Source: DASPWV01 sp046727855 (GTDB taxonomy: Bacteria > Acidobacteriota > Vicinamibacteria > Vicinamibacterales > UBA2999). From it: a stretch of DNA of 21,965 nt. The position numbers were made by a program, and so were the translations under genes. The stretch is from positions 1-21,965 of the forward strand of contig JBKPDL010000128.1 of assembly GCA_046727855.1 (NCBI GenBank), given 5' to 3'. Below, one piece after another: positions 7,330 through 14,598 of this stretch (within the stretch, counting starts at the first letter, position 1; each line of letters starts with the position of its first letter). The notes beneath the pieces are model-generated. The model saw only the letters and a list, made by a program, of their open reading frames with translations, had not been told where the DNA came from and did not search any database.

Positions 7330-8147
7330 TCCGCCTCGCAACGCTCGACGACCCGCGAGTGGCGGAGTACCGCCAGCTCGCCAATCCAGATGCGTTGCGC
7401 CGAGCCGGACTGTTTGTGGCCGAGGGGCGGCTGGTGATCCGCCGGCTGCTGGTGAACCCACGGTTTCGCACACACTCGATCCTCGTCACCGACGCTGCGT
7501 TCGATGCCCTTCACGACACGCTGGAGCACGCGCACGTCGACATCTTCGTCGTCGATCAACCTACGATGAACGGCATCGCTGGATTCAACATCCATCGCGG
7601 GTGTCTGGGGCTGGCGGAGAGGCCCGCGCCGCAGACGCTGCACGACCTGCCGCTCGACACCATGCGACGGGTCGTGGTCCTCGAGGGCGTCAACAATCCG
7701 GACAACATTGGCGGCATCTTTCGAAGCGCCGCTGCGTTTGGCGTCGATGCCGTCGTTCTCGGTCCCGCATGCAGTGACCCGCTGTATCGAAAATCCGTTC
7801 GCACCTCGATGGCGGCAACACTGGCGGTGCGGTTCGCCGACGCCGGACCATGGCCCGACGCCGTGGACGTTCTGCGCGCCGCAGGCCTTCGCGTGCTGGC
7901 GCTGACGCCGGCGCCCGACGCGACCTCAATCGACGAGCTGCGCGGCGATTTCGAGCGCGTCGCGATTCTGGTCGGCGCGGAAGGTGAAGGACTGTCAGAG
8001 GCGGCGATGCGGGCAGCCGATCATCGTGTGCGCATTCCGATGAGCGGCAACGCCGACTCGCTCAATGTCACTGTCGCAACGTCGATTGCATTATTCTTCG
8101 CGCAGCGCGCTGATCGGATCCACTCGCATCGCGCGGCGAGCGGGTAG
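7326..8147 (+). CDS. TrmH/SpoU-family RNA 2'-O-ribose methyltransferase
   Basis: A 273-residue SPOUT methyltransferase that transfers a methyl group from S-adenosylmethionine to a ribose 2'-OH in rRNA or tRNA. An N-terminal substrate-binding segment (about 1-105, including LFVAEGRLVIRRLL) precedes the catalytic domain. Three SpoU motifs are clear: LEGVNNPDNIGGIFRSA from 119 (with the motif-1 Asn/Arg), LVGAEGEGLS from 216, and RIPMSGNADSLNVTVA from 236. The GTG start overlaps the upstream TGA (GTGA at 7326-7329), implying translational coupling to the regulator. The last dozen or so residues after ALFFAQR lie antisense to a dead permease gene and are probably not conserved. The exact target nucleotide cannot be read from sequence. 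Confidence 0.9.
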   Translation: MIRLATLDDPRVAEYRQLANPDALRRAGLFVAEGRLVIRRLLVNPRFRTHSILVTDAAFDALHDTLEHAHVDIFVVDQPTMNGIAGFNIHRGCLGLAERPAPQTLHDLPLDTMRRVVVLEGVNNPDNIGGIFRSAAAFGVDAVVLGPACSDPLYRKSVRTSMAATLAVRFADAGPWPDAVDVLRAAGLRVLALTPAPDATSIDELRGDFERVAILVGAEGEGLSEAAMRAADHRVRIPMSGNADSLNVTVATSIALFFAQRADRIHSHRAASG

Positions 8148-8325
8148 GTAGCACGTAAGCGCTGCGATCGCCACGAGCAGCAACGGAGCCACGGTAAACG
8201 TGAGCGGGTCGAGCGCCTTGACGCCGATGAGAAACGATTCGAGTAGCGGCGTCATCCCATACGCGCCGCCGATGCCACAGGCGGCGCCAATCGTCGCGAG
8301 CGCGGTGGACCCCGCGCGGTCGCGC
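8091..8325 (-). pseudogene. C-terminal remnant of an ADOP-type (MacB/FtsX-like) permease
   Basis: On the minus strand, the frame ending at TAA (8093-8091) reads TALATIGAACGIGGAYGM, TPLLESFLIGVKALDPLTF, a hydrophobic VAPLLLVAIAALTCYL, then PARRAMRVDPISALREE. This is the standard end of FtsX-domain permeases. Compare the intact gene at 17590-19977 in this window, which ends DPLTF...YFPARRAARVDPVTTMRGD. Homology fades upstream of about 8325, next to the hairpin cluster, and no start or first FtsX domain is present, so at least 90% of the gene is missing. Its last 57 bp overlap the methyltransferase 3' end in antisense. Confidence 0.8.
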
Positions 8326-8334
8326 GGGTGAGAT

Positions 8335-8433
8335 CGCGGACCTGAAGGTCCGCGCTACGTACCATTTTCGGGCGGACCTCAAGGTCCGCGCCAAGTCCTA
8401 CGTCATCACGTAGCGCGGGGCTTTAGCCCCGCG
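8335..8433. repeat. Cluster of three perfect or near-perfect hairpins (REP-like)
   Basis: Three palindromes follow each other. The first is CGCGGACCT-GA-AGGTCCGCG (8335-8354). The second is a near copy with CA in the loop, GCGGACCT-CA-AGGTCCGC (8372-8389). The third is CGCGGGGC-TTTA-GCCCCGCG (8414-8433). GCGCTACGT (8352-8360) and ACGTAGCGC (8408-8416) form an outer inverted pair around the middle hairpin. None has a T-tract, so they look like dispersed extragenic palindromes rather than plain terminators, although they sit at the end of two convergent units. The rest of the gap to glpK (8434-8513) holds nothing I can assign. Confidence 0.85.
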
Positions 8434-8513
8434 ACCCGATCGGCGCGCAGCGCGACCGATCCGACCGCAAGCGCCGCGAGGGTCCCACCCGAGCGCCCCG
8501 ACGGTCCGTCGCC

Positions 8514-10028
8514 TCACTCAGCCCAGTCCAGCGAGCGTGTGACGGCTTTGCGCCAGCCGGCGTAGAGACGATCGCGTTCCACCGCCGCCATCTGCGGCGC
8601 AAACTCGCGATCGAGCGCCCAGTTGCGGCGCACATCGTCGAAGCCAGCCCAATACCCGACCGCAAGGCCGGCGAGGTACGCCGCCCCGAGCGCAGTGGTT
8701 TCGCGCACGACGGGACGTCGCACGGGAACCCCCAGCATGTCGGCCTGGAATTGCAGCAGCATCGCGTTTGCCGCGGCGCCGCCGTCCACCTTGAGCGTCG
8801 ACAGCGAGAGCTTCGCCTCCTGCTGCATCACTTCGAGGACGTCGCGGGTCTGGTACGCCATCGCGTCGACTGCCGCGCGAGCAACGTGTGCGACCGTGGA
8901 GTTGCGCGTAAGACCGACGATGATGCCGCGCGCGCGCGGATCCCAGTATGGCGCGCCAAGACCGACAAAGGCAGGGACGAGATAGACGCCGTCCGTATCG
9001 TTGACTTCGCCCATCAGCTGCTCGACATCGGCCGAGGCCCGAATCGACTTCAATCCATCACGCAGCCACTGCACGGCCGCGCCCGCGATGAACACCGATC
9101 CTTCGAGCACGTAGTTTGTGCGCCCACCGACTCTCCACGCCACAGTCGTGAGCAGGCCTTTCTCCGACGGAACGAGCTCGTGACCGGTGTTGAGGAGCAT
9201 GAAACAACCGGTGCCGTACGTGTTTTTCGCCGTTCCTGGCTCGAAACACGCTTGCCCGAAAAGCGCCGCCTGCTGATCGCCCGCATCGCCGGCAACCGGG
9301 ATCGCCGCTCCCAACCACTTTGCATCGCTCTCGCCGTACACCTCGCTCGACGATCGCACCTCCGGGAGCATCGCCCGCGGTACATCGAGAATTCTCAGCA
9401 GCTCGTCGTCCCACTCGAGCGTCTGGATGTTGAACAAGAGCGTACGGCTCGCGTTGCTGACATCGGTCACATGCTGCCGGCCGCCGGTGAGCCGCCAGAT
9501 CAAAAACGAATCGATCGTGCCAAACAGAATCTCGCCACGCGCCGCGCGCGCGCGCAGCCCGTCGTGCGAATCGAGCAGGTGCTTGATCTTGGTGCCGGAG
9601 AAGTACGCGTCGATGACCAGACCCGTTTTCTTTCGAAACAGCGCCTCGTGTCCGGCCGCCTTGAGACGATCGCAGATTGGCGCCGTAATGCGGCTCTGCC
9701 AGACGATCGCATTGGCCACGGGACGACCACTGCCACGCTCCCAAAGCACCGTTGTTTCGCGCTGATTGGTGATGCCGATGGCGGCGATCTCGGCTGCGGT
9801 CGCGTCCGCGCGCGCGATCGCTTCGCGCGCTGTTTGCAACTGCGTCTCCCAAATCGCTTCGGGGTCATGCTCGACATGACCAGGGGCAGGAAACAGTTGC
9901 GGGAACTCCTGCTGCGCAACGGCAACGATCGCGCCGCTGCGATCGAACACGATCGCCTTGCTCGACGTCGTCCCCTGATCGAGAGCGAGAACGTACTTCC
10001 GTCCGGGTCCTGTCGCGGCCGCGCTCAT
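8514..10028 (-). CDS. glpK: Glycerol kinase
   Basis: A 504-residue FGGY-family kinase that phosphorylates glycerol to sn-glycerol-3-phosphate with ATP, trapping it in the cytosol. Visible family blocks are YVLALDQGTTSSKAIVFDR at 12-30 (phosphate-binding loop), GITNQRETTVLWER, IVWQSRI, DAYFSGTKIKHLLD, GDQQAALFGQACF, YGTGCFMLLNTG and VDGGAAANAMLLQFQAD near the C-terminus. The length is normal. ATG 10028 is chosen because it places the phosphate loop at residue 17 and overlaps the glpF stop as ATGA. The frame is open further upstream only as a shadow of glpF. GGAGG lies just before the ATG. No glpD or regulator gene is nearby, so further metabolism is encoded elsewhere. Confidence 0.97.
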   Translation of the reverse strand: MSAAATGPGRKYVLALDQGTTSSKAIVFDRSGAIVAVAQQEFPQLFPAPGHVEHDPEAIWETQLQTAREAIARADATAAEIAAIGITNQRETTVLWERGSGRPVANAIVWQSRITAPICDRLKAAGHEALFRKKTGLVIDAYFSGTKIKHLLDSHDGLRARAARGEILFGTIDSFLIWRLTGGRQHVTDVSNASRTLLFNIQTLEWDDELLRILDVPRAMLPEVRSSSEVYGESDAKWLGAAIPVAGDAGDQQAALFGQACFEPGTAKNTYGTGCFMLLNTGHELVPSEKGLLTTVAWRVGGRTNYVLEGSVFIAGAAVQWLRDGLKSIRASADVEQLMGEVNDTDGVYLVPAFVGLGAPYWDPRARGIIVGLTRNSTVAHVARAAVDAMAYQTRDVLEVMQQEAKLSLSTLKVDGGAAANAMLLQFQADMLGVPVRRPVVRETTALGAAYLAGLAVGYWAGFDDVRRNWALDREFAPQMAAVERDRLYAGWRKAVTRSLDWAE

Positions 10029-10810
10029 CGCGCCTCCGCCGCGAGAGGCGGATGGTGCCGCGCCACGAACGCGTCGTACGCGATCGCACCGGCCACCGCA
10101 CCGATACACGGCGCCACAACGGGCACCCACCACCAGCCGCCTGCCGCCGTAAACACCGATGCGCCCCAGCCTGCAACCGCTGTGAACAGCCGCGGGCCGA
10201 AATCGCGTGCAGGGTTGATCGCATAGCCGGCGTTGAAGCCAAACGCCACGCCGATGACGATGACGATGCCGCCCACCAGCACGGGCGTGAACCAGCCAGG
10301 CGCCGCGTTGTTGCGCTGATCGGTTACCGCGAGTACACCCGCCATCAGCAATGCCGTGCCGACGACTTGATCGATGAAACCGCCGGAGATCGAAAGAAAC
10401 GGCTGGGGATACGTGGAAAAGATTCCGGCCGTGCCTCGCGGCCCGAGCACCTGACGCGTTCCGCCATCGAACGCTGCAAACGCTTCGTGGTAAGTCAGAA
10501 ACACCACGGCCGCGGCCACAAGCGCGCCGGCCGTCTGCGCCAGGATGTACGGCGCCACCTTCGACCACGTAAACCCGCGTGTCACCGCCAGCGCGAGCGT
10601 CACAGCAGGGTTGAGATGCGCACCGGACACGCCCCCTGCCGCGTAGACACCTATCATGACTGCAAGACCCCAACCGATATTGATCGCGAGAAACGATCCG
10701 TTGGCCCCGCGGCTGAGAACGGTCTGCGCGACGACACCGCATCCGAACACGATGAGCATGAACGTTCCAAAAAATTCGGCAGCGGCTTCCCGCGCGGTGC
10801 CCTTGAGCAT
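10025..10810 (-). CDS. glpF: Glycerol uptake facilitator (MIP/aquaglyceroporin)
   Basis: A 261-residue inner-membrane channel of the major intrinsic protein family, expected to let glycerol diffuse into the cell. The two half-helix selectivity motifs are intact: NPA at 67-69 (GAHLNPAVTLAL) and NPARD at 199-203 (GYAINPARDFGPRLF). Asp203 after the second NPA-R is typical of the glycerol-conducting branch rather than strict water channels. Six TM segments can be traced. The start ATG 10810 is preceded by GGGAGGCGAGGTC, a strong ribosome binding site. The stop overlaps the glpK start by 4 bp, so uptake and phosphorylation are coupled. A TATAAT on the same strand lies 32 bp upstream of the start codon. 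Confidence 0.95.
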   Translation of the reverse strand: MLKGTAREAAAEFFGTFMLIVFGCGVVAQTVLSRGANGSFLAINIGWGLAVMIGVYAAGGVSGAHLNPAVTLALAVTRGFTWSKVAPYILAQTAGALVAAAVVFLTYHEAFAAFDGGTRQVLGPRGTAGIFSTYPQPFLSISGGFIDQVVGTALLMAGVLAVTDQRNNAAPGWFTPVLVGGIVIVIGVAFGFNAGYAINPARDFGPRLFTAVAGWGASVFTAAGGWWWVPVVAPCIGAVAGAIAYDAFVARHHPPLAAEAR

Positions 10811-10842
10811 GACCTCGCCTCCCTGGCCTGAGAGCCGCGCGC

Positions 10843-10850
10843 ATTATACT
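10843..10850. promoter_or_regulatory. Overlapping divergent -10 boxes (TATAAT on -, TATACT on +)
   Basis: The minus strand reads TATAAT at 10848-10843, well placed to transcribe glpFK. The plus strand reads TATACT at 10845-10850, which would start transcripts near 10857, only about 8 nt before the acetyltransferase ATG. The same 8 bp could thus serve both directions. No consensus -35 element is evident on either side. The sequence match is direct; use as a promoter is inference. Confidence 0.45.
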
Positions 10851-10864
10851 GGTCTCCCCTGACG

Positions 10865-11380
10865 ATGCCGTTCACTGCGCGCCTCGCGTCACCAGACGAC
10901 GCGGAATCTATCGCACGCATTTACAACGATGGCATCGAGGATCGCGTCGGCACGTTCGAGACACGCGAGCGGACGACCGCTGAAGTGCGTGCATGGTTCG
11001 ACGGCGTTCACCCAATCGTTGTGGTCGAAGCGGAAGAACGCGTGATCGCGTTTGCGTCCACTTCCACATATCTCGCGCGTGAGTGCTATGCCGGCATTGC
11101 CGAGTTTTCGGTGTATGTGGACCGCGCGTGCCGCGGCAAAGGCGCGGGTCTCGTCGCGATGCATGCGTTGATCGACGCCGCTCGGGCCGCCGGATACTGG
11201 AAATTGACGTCGCGCGTGTTTGTCGAAAACATCGCCAGCCGGATGCTGCTGGCCAAGATCGGGTTTCGCGAAGTCGGCATCTATCAGAAGCATGCCCGGC
11301 TCGATGGCGTGTGGCGGGATGTCGTGATCGTCGAGCGCCTCATTCCCGAGAATCAGGCCATGACGGTCGCGAGCCGATGA
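10865..11380 (+). CDS. GNAT acetyltransferase, phosphinothricin/arsinothricin (PAT/ArsN1)-like
   Basis: A 171-residue GNAT enzyme that would transfer acetyl from acetyl-CoA to a primary amine. Signatures include IARIYNDGIEDRVGTFETRE near the N-terminus, EFSVYVDRACRGKGAG with the acetyl-CoA pyrophosphate loop R90-G-K-G-A-G95, and the C-terminal block GFREVGIYQKHARLDGVWRD, which is typical of the PAT/Bar/YncA/ArsN1 branch. Those enzymes acetylate glutamate analogues such as phosphinothricin or arsinothricin, or methionine derivatives, so the substrate here is open. There is no clear Shine-Dalgarno sequence before the ATG. With the TATACT at 10845 the transcript may be almost leaderless. The stop overlaps the next start (ATGA). 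Confidence 0.88.
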   Translation: MPFTARLASPDDAESIARIYNDGIEDRVGTFETRERTTAEVRAWFDGVHPIVVVEAEERVIAFASTSTYLARECYAGIAEFSVYVDRACRGKGAGLVAMHALIDAARAAGYWKLTSRVFVENIASRMLLAKIGFREVGIYQKHARLDGVWRDVVIVERLIPENQAMTVASR

Positions 11381-12369
11381 CGCCCTCGCTTCCAGCCTGG
11401 ATTTCCCGCCTGGCGGTTGCGCTGGGTGTCGCCATTCTCATTCGCACGCTGTTCTACATCGATCGCGCAGCGACGCTCGACGAAGTGCGTCAACTCGGCG
11501 CGCTGCTGCCGCTCGTGTTACTACCAGGCGCGGGCTGGCATGTGCTGCGAACGCTTGGACTGTTCTGGTGTTTTCCTCCGGACACGCGTCCGGGGTTCTG
11601 GCGGTTGTTTCGCGTACGTCTTGCCGCCGACGCCGTGTCGTACTTCACCGTGCGTGGCGTGGCGAGCGAACCGCTGCGCGTGATTCTCCTTCTCGATCGC
11701 GTTCCCGCCGCGGCGTCCGCGGCAGCAGCGCTTCTCGAGCGAATGGCGATGGGCGCGATGGCCGTTGTGATCGTCGCTGGCTGCGCGGCAGTAGCCATGA
11801 CCTCCGACCTGCTGCCGGAAGGGTGGCAAGAACTCTTTCGCTACATCACAGTTGGCGCCATCATCGTCATCGCGGTCACCGCGTTTCTCCTGACGCGCCG
11901 CGAGCGCTACGTCGGGCCGGTTCTGGAGCGGATGTATCGGCGAACAGGCTGGGAATGGACCGAAGGCCGCGTCGCGCGCTTCATCCGCGACGTGGAAAGA
12001 CTCTTTCTCAGTCTCGCGCGCGACGATCCGCGGCGGCTGCGGCGGCTCGTGGTACTCGGTCTCGTCTGCTTCGGCTTGATGGTCCTCGAGATCTGGATGG
12101 TGTTCTGGGCCATCGACTCCGAGATCTCATTGTGGCGGAGCGCTATCGTCGAAACGTTTACGCGCGTCGCCAGCGTGCCGGGCGGATTGATCCCTGCCAA
12201 CCTCGGCGCGCTCGAGGCATCAAACGTCGCGGTCGCGAGCGCACTCGGCGTCGCGGGCGGTGGATCGCTGGCGCTGACTCGCCGCGTGCGTGGTCTTTTC
12301 TGGGCGGTGCTGGGGCTGCTGCTCTATCCACGCGACACGCTGAGAACACACTCGAAGGAAGCGCGCTAA
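11377..12369 (+). CDS. Flippase-like integral membrane protein (LPG-synthase TM domain, UPF0104 type)
   Basis: A 330-residue polytopic membrane protein with roughly seven to eight hydrophobic helices. The segments YFTVRGVASEPLRVILLLDR and ALLERMAMG, together with the late block VASVPGGLIPANLGALEASN, match the lysylphosphatidylglycerol synthase transmembrane/flippase-like domain. That family includes the MprF flippase half and stand-alone glycolipid or lipid flippases. The MprF aminoacyl-transferase half is absent. ATG 11377 is chosen because it overlaps the acetyltransferase stop (ATGA) and starts just before TM1; the longer open frame upstream is antisense/shadow sequence. The downstream DedA gene begins immediately after the stop. 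Likely role: moving a lipid or lipid-linked substrate across the inner membrane (inference). Confidence 0.8.
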   Translation: MTPSLPAWISRLAVALGVAILIRTLFYIDRAATLDEVRQLGALLPLVLLPGAGWHVLRTLGLFWCFPPDTRPGFWRLFRVRLAADAVSYFTVRGVASEPLRVILLLDRVPAAASAAAALLERMAMGAMAVVIVAGCAAVAMTSDLLPEGWQELFRYITVGAIIVIAVTAFLLTRRERYVGPVLERMYRRTGWEWTEGRVARFIRDVERLFLSLARDDPRRLRRLVVLGLVCFGLMVLEIWMVFWAIDSEISLWRSAIVETFTRVASVPGGLIPANLGALEASNVAVASALGVAGGGSLALTRRVRGLFWAVLGLLLYPRDTLRTHSKEAR

Positions 12370-13029
12370 ATGCTGCAAGCCGTCCGGTCGGCGGTTCAGG
12401 CGTGGGCTTTGGAGCTTGGCGGGCTCGGGCTGTTCATCATCGCGGCGCTCGACTCCTCCTTCATGTCGTTTCCCCAGGTGAACGATCTGCTGGTGATGTT
12501 TCTGAGCACCAGGTATCCGGCGCGCATGCCTTATTACGCGACGATGACCACGCTCGGATCGCTCTTGGGATGCTTTGCGCTCTACTTCGTGGCGCGCCGA
12601 GGCGGGGAATCCTTCCTGCGCCGTCGATTCAGTGGCGCACGTGTCAATCGCGGGCTGGCCCTGTACAAACGCCACGGGCTGCTCGCGGTGGTGGTGCCGT
12701 CGCTCCTTCCGCCGCCTGTTCCCTTCAAACTGTTCGTGCTGCTTGCTGGTGCGGCACGTGTGTCACCCCTTCGGTTCGGCGCTGCGGTGGTTCTGGGACG
12801 CAGCATCCGTTATTTCGGGCAAGGCTACTTGGCGGTGCTCTATGGCGAGCAGGCGGCTGCGCTTGCAAGAGCCCACAGCGCGGTCGTGGGGATTGGCCTG
12901 GCCGCGTTGGCGCTTGCTGTCGGCATTACTTACTACCTGTGGCAGCGCCGAAGAGAGCGGGAAGCTCCGCCGGATCGAACAGCCGATAATCCGAGTACTG
13001 GCGCAGGTAATCGATCGCAACCTTCCTGA
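12370..13029 (+). CDS. DedA-family (VTT/SNARE-assoc domain) membrane protein
   Basis: A 219-residue inner-membrane protein. An N-terminal re-entrant segment with FIIAALDSSFMSFPQVNDL is followed by TM segments and the VTT-domain blocks GSLLGCFALYFVARRGGESF, then RHGLLAVVVPSLLPPPVPFK and RFGAAVVLGRSIRYFGQGYL. The R-x3-PxxPxP-like loop and the GR motif are characteristic of DedA/YqaA relatives, several of which translocate undecaprenyl phosphate or other phospholipids. The start codon follows the previous stop directly (TAA-ATG), so the two are in one operon. After the last TM (ending near 196) the tail WQRRREREAPPDRT to the stop is hydrophilic and lies antisense to the end of the minus-strand secreted-protein gene, so it may be an unconserved extension. 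Confidence 0.83.
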   Translation: MLQAVRSAVQAWALELGGLGLFIIAALDSSFMSFPQVNDLLVMFLSTRYPARMPYYATMTTLGSLLGCFALYFVARRGGESFLRRRFSGARVNRGLALYKRHGLLAVVVPSLLPPPVPFKLFVLLAGAARVSPLRFGAAVVLGRSIRYFGQGYLAVLYGEQAAALARAHSAVVGIGLAALALAVGITYYLWQRRREREAPPDRTADNPSTGAGNRSQPS

Positions 13030-13810
13030 AGAGCATCGCGCGGCCGCTCCCGGTAACGCGCGTTTCAACCGGCAGCCAGACGTCGCCGATCTTGCGCCGG
13101 ACAAACACCGCCTTTGTGCCCTTGTGCAACCGGGCAATGATGCCGAAGCCGAACGTCGTGTCGCTCAGCGCCTCCGCTTCGACGCGAATCACTTCGTATT
13201 CGTGCTCGTGCACCCAGGCCTGTCCAGCAAAGCTGCTCGCAATGCGTCCTTCGCGCGAACGCGGCCGTGCATTGTTCCTGGGCTTGAACGCCACGACGAT
13301 CACCGGCTCTCCGTTGAGCTGATCGCGTCCCTCGAGACTGAAGTCGAACAGATTGATCGCTTCCTCGGCCCTCGCGCGATCCCGCTTGCGATCGATTTCT
13401 TCCTGTCGAAGCCGGGCGTCGCGCTCGTTTTTCCCCTCGCGGCTCAAATCGTGGCGCCACCGCCGGTAGTGCGCCATGAACTCGCGATCCTGAACCGCAA
13501 GTTCGGCAGGGGACAGTGGCCGTCCGCCACGTTCGACGAGGCGCCTGTATGTGAGATCATCGCCCGCAACGGGGTACACGTCGTAGACCTCGATGGGACC
13601 CGTACCGATCTCGCCGAACGGGTTCATGCGAACGTCCGTGACCCGCTGACGATAGGCATAACGGCTTTGCCGCAGGTCGTTGCTCGCGAGGCGTTTGCGC
13701 GTCTCCGCAAAAAACGCATCGCGATCGGGCAGCGGCGCAGCACTTTGCGCATGCGCCGCCAGACTGCTGACGCAGGCCACGGCAGCCAGGAGAGCAGGCG
13801 CGCGCCTCAT
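12926..13810 (-). CDS. Exported protein of unknown function
   Basis: A 294-residue protein with signal peptide MRRAPALLAAVACVSSLAAH followed by AQS (cleavage after AHA, about residue 21). The mature part is charged: FFAETRKRLASNDLRQSRYA, then FGEIGTGPIEVYDVYP, an Arg/Glu-rich likely helical stretch (SREGKNERDARLRQEEIDRK), and a C-terminal beta-rich half with VIVVAFKPRNN, GQAWVHEHEYEVIRVEAEA and VWLPVETRVTGSGRAMLFRK. The latter pattern recalls LolA/outer-membrane-lipoprotein-sorting-like beta folds, but I cannot assign a family. ATG 13810 is chosen for the signal peptide; the open frame upstream is not credible. The final 104 bp are antisense to the DedA gene's 3' end. Confidence 0.8.
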   Translation of the reverse strand: MRRAPALLAAVACVSSLAAHAQSAAPLPDRDAFFAETRKRLASNDLRQSRYAYRQRVTDVRMNPFGEIGTGPIEVYDVYPVAGDDLTYRRLVERGGRPLSPAELAVQDREFMAHYRRWRHDLSREGKNERDARLRQEEIDRKRDRARAEEAINLFDFSLEGRDQLNGEPVIVVAFKPRNNARPRSREGRIASSFAGQAWVHEHEYEVIRVEAEALSDTTFGFGIIARLHKGTKAVFVRRKIGDVWLPVETRVTGSGRAMLFRKVAIDYLRQYSDYRLFDPAELPALFGAATGSK

Positions 13811-13830
13811 GAAATAATGATCGCATCCTT

Positions 13831-14598
13831 TTGACCTCTCGACCCGCATCCGCTCGCCCGGGGGAAACAGTACTTCCGATCGATCGCGTGGACGTGTGGA
13901 CGGCCGCGACGCATGAGGCCGGTACGGTCGAGCGGCTGCGCCAGTACTGCATGTTTCTGCCCGAGGACGAAGTGTTGCGCGCCGAGCGCTTCGTTCACCG
14001 GGCCGATCGCGCACGATTTCTCATCGCCCGCGCGATGGCACGGACGATGCTGTCGCGCTACGTGCCGATTCCGCCGCAGAAGTGGCGATTCAGAATCGAG
14101 CCGTACGGCCGGCCCGAGCTCGCGGACCGTCCGCCGGGCGCGCCCGATCTCCGCTTCAACCTGTCGCACACCGATGGGCTCGTCGCATGCGCAGTGACCG
14201 TCGGACGTGAAGTGGGCGTCGATGTCGAGTACGTGCATCGCGAGCTTACATATCAGGTGCCGGAGCGGTTTTTCTCGTCGCAAGAAGTCGCCGATTTGCG
14301 CGCGCTGCCGTCCGACCAGCAGCCGCTCGTGTTCTTCGATTACTGGACGCTGAAAGAGGCGTACATCAAGGCAAGGGGACTTGGCCTCGCGCTGCCGCTC
14401 GGCCAGTTCACGTTTTTGCGGCCGCCCGGGCGCGCGCCGGTCATCTGTTTTGCACCGGAACTGCACGACGACCCCGCGTCGTGGCAGTTCGCGCAGTTCT
14501 GGCCCACGCGCGACCATCGCATGGCCGTGGCCGTACGCCGAGTCGGCGGCGATCTTCCTATCGAAGTCGTTGCGCAACTGCCCGAGGCGGGCGCATGA
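13831..14598 (+). CDS. Sfp-type 4'-phosphopantetheinyl transferase
   Basis: About 255 residues. Transfers the 4'-phosphopantetheine arm of coenzyme A onto a serine of acyl or peptidyl carrier proteins, releasing 3',5'-ADP. Sfp signatures in order: AERFVHRADRARFLIARAMA, YGRPEL from 92, FNLSHTDGLVACAV (Asn110, His113), VGVDVEYV with Mg-binding Asp131 and Glu133, and WTLKEAYIKARGLGLALPL with Lys175, Glu176 and Lys180. The W-x2-KEA form points to the broad-specificity Sfp branch rather than AcpS. The start is uncertain: TTG 13831 leaves 20 bp to the divergent gene and has no ribosome binding site; GTG 13888 is the main alternative. The stop overlaps the phosphoesterase start (ATGA). No polyketide or peptide synthase lies in the window. 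Confidence 0.92.
   Translation: MTSRPASARPGETVLPIDRVDVWTAATHEAGTVERLRQYCMFLPEDEVLRAERFVHRADRARFLIARAMARTMLSRYVPIPPQKWRFRIEPYGRPELADRPPGAPDLRFNLSHTDGLVACAVTVGREVGVDVEYVHRELTYQVPERFFSSQEVADLRALPSDQQPLVFFDYWTLKEAYIKARGLGLALPLGQFTFLRPPGRAPVICFAPELHDDPASWQFAQFWPTRDHRMAVAVRRVGGDLPIEVVAQLPEAGA

Noticed and set aside
8335..8433. Riboswitch or structured RNA gene
   Set aside because: The structure is a series of independent perfect hairpins with no conserved unpaired core that I recognise.
8434..8513. Further fragment of the dead ADOP permease beyond the hairpins
   Set aside because: The minus-strand frame gives a short Ala/Val/Gly-rich peptide, but I could not align it with any FtsX segment convincingly.
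8751..10226. 491-codon open frame on the plus strand antisense to glpK/glpF
   Set aside because: Glycerol kinase and the glycerol facilitator are certain on the minus strand; the antisense peptide is an Arg/His-rich high-GC shadow with no motif.
10029..10844. Fusion of glycerol kinase with an N-terminal domain
   Set aside because: The extra residues are a shadow frame of glpF; the kinase start at 10028 overlaps the glpF stop in the usual way.
11568..12989. 473-codon plus-strand open frame across the flippase-like and DedA genes
   Set aside because: Different frame from two recognisable membrane proteins; Arg-rich shadow.
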